Shown in pieces: positions 11,738-13,849 of a stretch of DNA of 13,849 bases. Position numbers and translations under genes: made by a program. Numbering within the stretch: the first letter of the stretch is position 1; each line of letters begins with the position of its first letter. This stretch comes from JAGVJT01 sp964513205 (GTDB lineage: Bacteria > Pseudomonadota > Gammaproteobacteria > Legionellales > Legionellaceae), in contig CAZELP010000035.1 of the NCBI GenBank assembly GCA_964513205.1, forward strand, positions 1 to 13,849, written 5' to 3'. The notes beneath the pieces were generated by a model, which searched no databases, was not told the origin of the DNA, and saw nothing but the letters and a program-made list of their open reading frames with translations.

Positions 11738-13279
11738 ATGATGAAAAATGCGATGACAACCCCCTTTCCAAAATGTGTGGATATCGCCATTATCGGTGGT
11801 GGTATCAATGGCTGTGGATGTGCCAGTGATGCGGCACTTCGGGGGCTTTCTGTTGTCTTGTGCGAACAGGAAGATCTAGCTTCGGAAACCTCTTCAGCGA
11901 GTAGTAAACTCATCCACGGAGGTCTGCGTTATCTAGAGCAATTTGATTTTTCTCTGGTAAAACACGCACTCAAGGAGCGGCAGCGACTCCTAGAACTAGC
12001 GCCCTATCTCGTCAAACCACTCTCTTTTGTCATTCCCAGCACACATATCAGATCGAATGCGCTACTACGAATAGGTTTATTTTTATATGATCACATGAGT
12101 AAAGAAAATAAACTGCCTCATCACAAAAAATTATTTCGCCATAAAAACTTGAAACAATTTTCGCCTCTTTTAACACATTACCAAGATGGGTATTCTTATT
12201 ATGATGCCCAAACAGAAGATTCTCGTCTTGTGGTTGCCAATGCACTTCAAGCCCGTACTCATGGCGCTCACATTTTGACACACACGCGCGTGATAAAAAT
12301 CGACGCCAGACAAGACAGATGGGAGCTTTTACTCAAGGAAAAAAACGGTTGTGTACAGACACTTTACGCTAAAACACTGATCAATGCATCTGGAGCTTCT
12401 GTACAATCAATTAATCAACTAGCAGGCATTCCATCACGCTATTCAACAACATTAATTCAAGGAACACATTTGATTGTTCCGCGATGGTATGCAGGCGATC
12501 ATGCGTATCTTTTACAAAATCCAGACAAACGCGTGGTCTTTGTTATTCCCTATCAAGAAGATTATACCTTAATTGGCACAACAGAAACCGTATTTCAAGG
12601 ACCACCACATCGTCTCCAAGCCACGCCAGAAGAAATCGACTATCTTCTGCAGACAATTGGACGATTCTTCAATTACAAACCACAAAAAAGCGACATTTTA
12701 CATGTGACTTGCGGAGCAAGAACACTTGTTTTTGAAAATAAAGACCCTCGAAAAATCAGTCGTGATTGGGTTTACGATTATGGAAAAACTCCTTTACCCT
12801 ACGTTAGTATTTATAGCGGAAAGCTCACAACCTATCGGCAACTGTCTACCCTTATTCTCAATGATCTAACCCGAGATCTGAATAATCAAACACCTTGTTC
12901 AACAGACAAAGTGCCGCTCCCTGGCGCTCAATATCAAACTTTGGATTTTAAAAGCTACGAAATGCTAGCAAAAAAGAAATATGCATTTTTAGGAGATGCT
13001 CTTTTAAAGCGCTATCTCAGAACTTACGGCACACTGATGGAGCATTTTCTCGACGGCATTCAAAATACGAATCAGCTCGGATTACAGTTTTCAGAAACAC
13101 TTTATCAAGCAGAAGTGGATTATCTTTTCAAAGAAGAATGGGCAAGTTGTGCCGAAGACATTTTATGGCGACGCACCAAACTCGGACTTTCGCTTTCATC
13201 TGAAGAAAAAGCCCGATTAGAAGATTATTGCTCGTCAATTTCTTTTAATACATCACTGACATCAACATTTAACGCTTGA
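11738..13279 (+). CDS. glpD: Aerobic glycerol-3-phosphate dehydrogenase (FAD, membrane-associated)
   Basis: GlpD oxidises glycerol-3-phosphate to dihydroxyacetone phosphate and passes electrons to quinone at the inner membrane. The 513-residue frame has the FAD-binding GGGINGCG (20-27), the family signature SSKLIHGGLRYLE (55-67), a conserved arginine in HVTCGARTL, and the YSGKLTTYRQL block, plus the C-terminal helical domain with EVDYLF and EDILWRRTKLGL. E. coli GlpD has 501 residues. ATGs at 11738, 11741 and 11753 are all possible; none has a good ribosome site, and 11753 gives the most typical N terminus. No promoter of its own is obvious, because the toxin-antitoxin element ends 28 bases upstream. 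The last 55 bases overlap the convergent thioredoxin gene. Confidence 0.95.
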   Translation: MMKNAMTTPFPKCVDIAIIGGGINGCGCASDAALRGLSVVLCEQEDLASETSSASSKLIHGGLRYLEQFDFSLVKHALKERQRLLELAPYLVKPLSFVIPSTHIRSNALLRIGLFLYDHMSKENKLPHHKKLFRHKNLKQFSPLLTHYQDGYSYYDAQTEDSRLVVANALQARTHGAHILTHTRVIKIDARQDRWELLLKEKNGCVQTLYAKTLINASGASVQSINQLAGIPSRYSTTLIQGTHLIVPRWYAGDHAYLLQNPDKRVVFVIPYQEDYTLIGTTETVFQGPPHRLQATPEEIDYLLQTIGRFFNYKPQKSDILHVTCGARTLVFENKDPRKISRDWVYDYGKTPLPYVSIYSGKLTTYRQLSTLILNDLTRDLNNQTPCSTDKVPLPGAQYQTLDFKSYEMLAKKKYAFLGDALLKRYLRTYGTLMEHFLDGIQNTNQLGLQFSETLYQAEVDYLFKEEWASCAEDILWRRTKLGLSLSSEEKARLEDYCSSISFNTSLTSTFNA

Positions 13280-13593
13280 GTGACCAATTCGTGCAACACC
13301 GATTCTGGTAAAGTACCCGACTCAGAATAAATAGCCACACTTGATTTGAACACCATCAGATGAGGAATAGAACGAATTTGAAACAACTCTGCCAAAGCAG
13401 CTTCTTGTTCAACGTCGATGCTGACAAAAGAAATGTTTTCATATTGAGTGGCCACACGTTCAAAAACAGGGGCAAATTGACGACAAGGCGCACACCATTT
13501 TGCCCAAAAATCGACAAATACAATACCACCTTGCGTAATTAAAGGCTCCAACTCAGCTGCAGATAAAGCTTGAACCTTTCCTGAATTAGCCAT
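13225..13593 (-). CDS. Thioredoxin-family protein with WCAPC active site
   Basis: The 122-residue thioredoxin fold has VDFWAKWCAPCRQFAPVFE (27-45) with the redox pair Cys34 and Cys37, buried Asp29 and the cis-proline Pro77 in IRSIPHLMVF. Classical thioredoxin 1 has WCGPC and IPT; WCAPC with IPH suggests a paralogue with somewhat different redox behaviour. No signal peptide, so cytoplasmic. The ATG lies inside the adk 3' end, overlapping by 8 bases (ATGGCTAA), with GGGAG seven bases upstream, so it is co-transcribed and coupled with adk. An acidic tail (DVSDVLKEIDEQ) extends past the core and lies opposite the glpD 3' end. Family secure; exact paralogue not assigned. Confidence 0.9.
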   Translation of the reverse strand: MANSGKVQALSAAELEPLITQGGIVFVDFWAKWCAPCRQFAPVFERVATQYENISFVSIDVEQEAALAELFQIRSIPHLMVFKSSVAIYSESGTLPESVLHELVTQALNVDVSDVLKEIDEQ

Positions 13594-13849
13594 GCACCGC
13601 TCCCGTTAATACGTGCAGAATTTCTTGGAATATCGCATCAACATCACCAATGCCATCAATACGATGAAATTGAGGAGCATGCGCTGGATCGTCTCGAAGC
13701 CAATCTTGATAATAATTAATTAAAGGACTTGTTTGCTGATGGTAAACGTGTAAGCGGTTTCGGATAATTTCTTCGCGATCATCATCACGTAAAATCAATG
13801 GTTCACCGGTCACATCATCACATCCTTCTATTTTGGGAGGATGATAATT
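13586..13849 (-). CDS. adk: Adenylate kinase, C-terminal 87 residues (5' end outside window)
   Basis: Adenylate kinase interconverts ATP, ADP and AMP. The visible part begins inside the LID domain at NYHPPKIEGCDDVTGEPL, matching the E. coli NPPKVEGKDDVTGEEL segment, and continues with LILRDDDREEIIRNRLHVYH (helix after the LID, with the conserved Asp-Asp and Arg residues) and TSPLINYY. The frame is open to the window edge, so an internal GTG at 13811-13813 is not the start. The tail differs from E. coli but has normal length. The stop overlaps the thioredoxin ATG. Confidence 0.95.
   Translation of the reverse strand, partial: NYHPPKIEGCDDVTGEPLILRDDDREEIIRNRLHVYHQQTSPLINYYQDWLRDDPAHAPQFHRIDGIGDVDAIFQEILHVLTGAVHG

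Noticed and set aside
11626..11913. Minus-strand open frame covering the yafQ end, right repeat and glpD start
   Set aside because: It lies antisense to two well-supported genes and its translation shows no recognisable family; a shadow frame.
1..13849. tRNA, rRNA, CRISPR, riboswitch or tandem repeat arrays
   Set aside because: None found by eye in the short intergenic gaps; nearly all sequence is coding.

Overview
The window is ordinary proteobacterial chromosome at roughly 40% G+C with two accessory patches. KDO-lipopolysaccharide synthesis (kdsB), the PdxB branch of vitamin B6 synthesis, an MdfA-type drug exporter, a 7Fe ferredoxin and the rsfS-rlmH-mrdA-rodA order all point to a gammaproteobacterium. 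The modest G+C and the particular mix of proteins are reminiscent of Legionellales (Legionella/Coxiella relatives). That placement is inference, not a database result. No rRNA, tRNA, CRISPR array or replication origin was seen, and no gene-free stretch exceeds 300 bases; the longest, about 190 bases (155-344), holds a -10 box and a GC-rich hairpin.

Layout. 1-1412 is an accessory patch: the start of an unidentified minus-strand gene, a remnant of a DUF559 endonuclease-like gene preceded by a hairpin, and a toxin-antitoxin-like pair (DUF4258 protein plus MqsA-like HTH protein) with its own promoter and a palindromic operator candidate. 1420-3359 is a compact minus-strand operon, fdxA-tsaB-trm112-kdsB, in which every junction overlaps. 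3513-7329 is the plus-strand elongasome operon rsfS-rlmH-mrdA-rodA (ribosome silencing, 23S rRNA methylation, PBP2 and RodA for rod-shaped wall growth). 7431-8720 has an unrecognised small secreted protein, RNase HII on the opposite strand, and a small holin-like membrane protein. 8722-9966 is an MdfA-type exporter, divergent from pdxB (10048-11061).

11062-11709 is the most interesting part: a DinJ/YafQ toxin-antitoxin module lies exactly between 14-bp terminal inverted repeats (13/14 identical to each other) that look like the ends of IS6-family insertion sequences (GGCTCnGTTGCAAA). There is no transposase between them. It looks like a 648-bp non-autonomous mobile cassette wedged directly behind the pdxB stop codon and 28 bp before glpD. 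No 8-bp target duplication is visible.

11738-13849: glpD (aerobic glycerol-3-phosphate dehydrogenase) runs convergently, with a 55-bp overlap, into a thioredoxin-fold gene translationally coupled to adk, which leaves the window at its right end.
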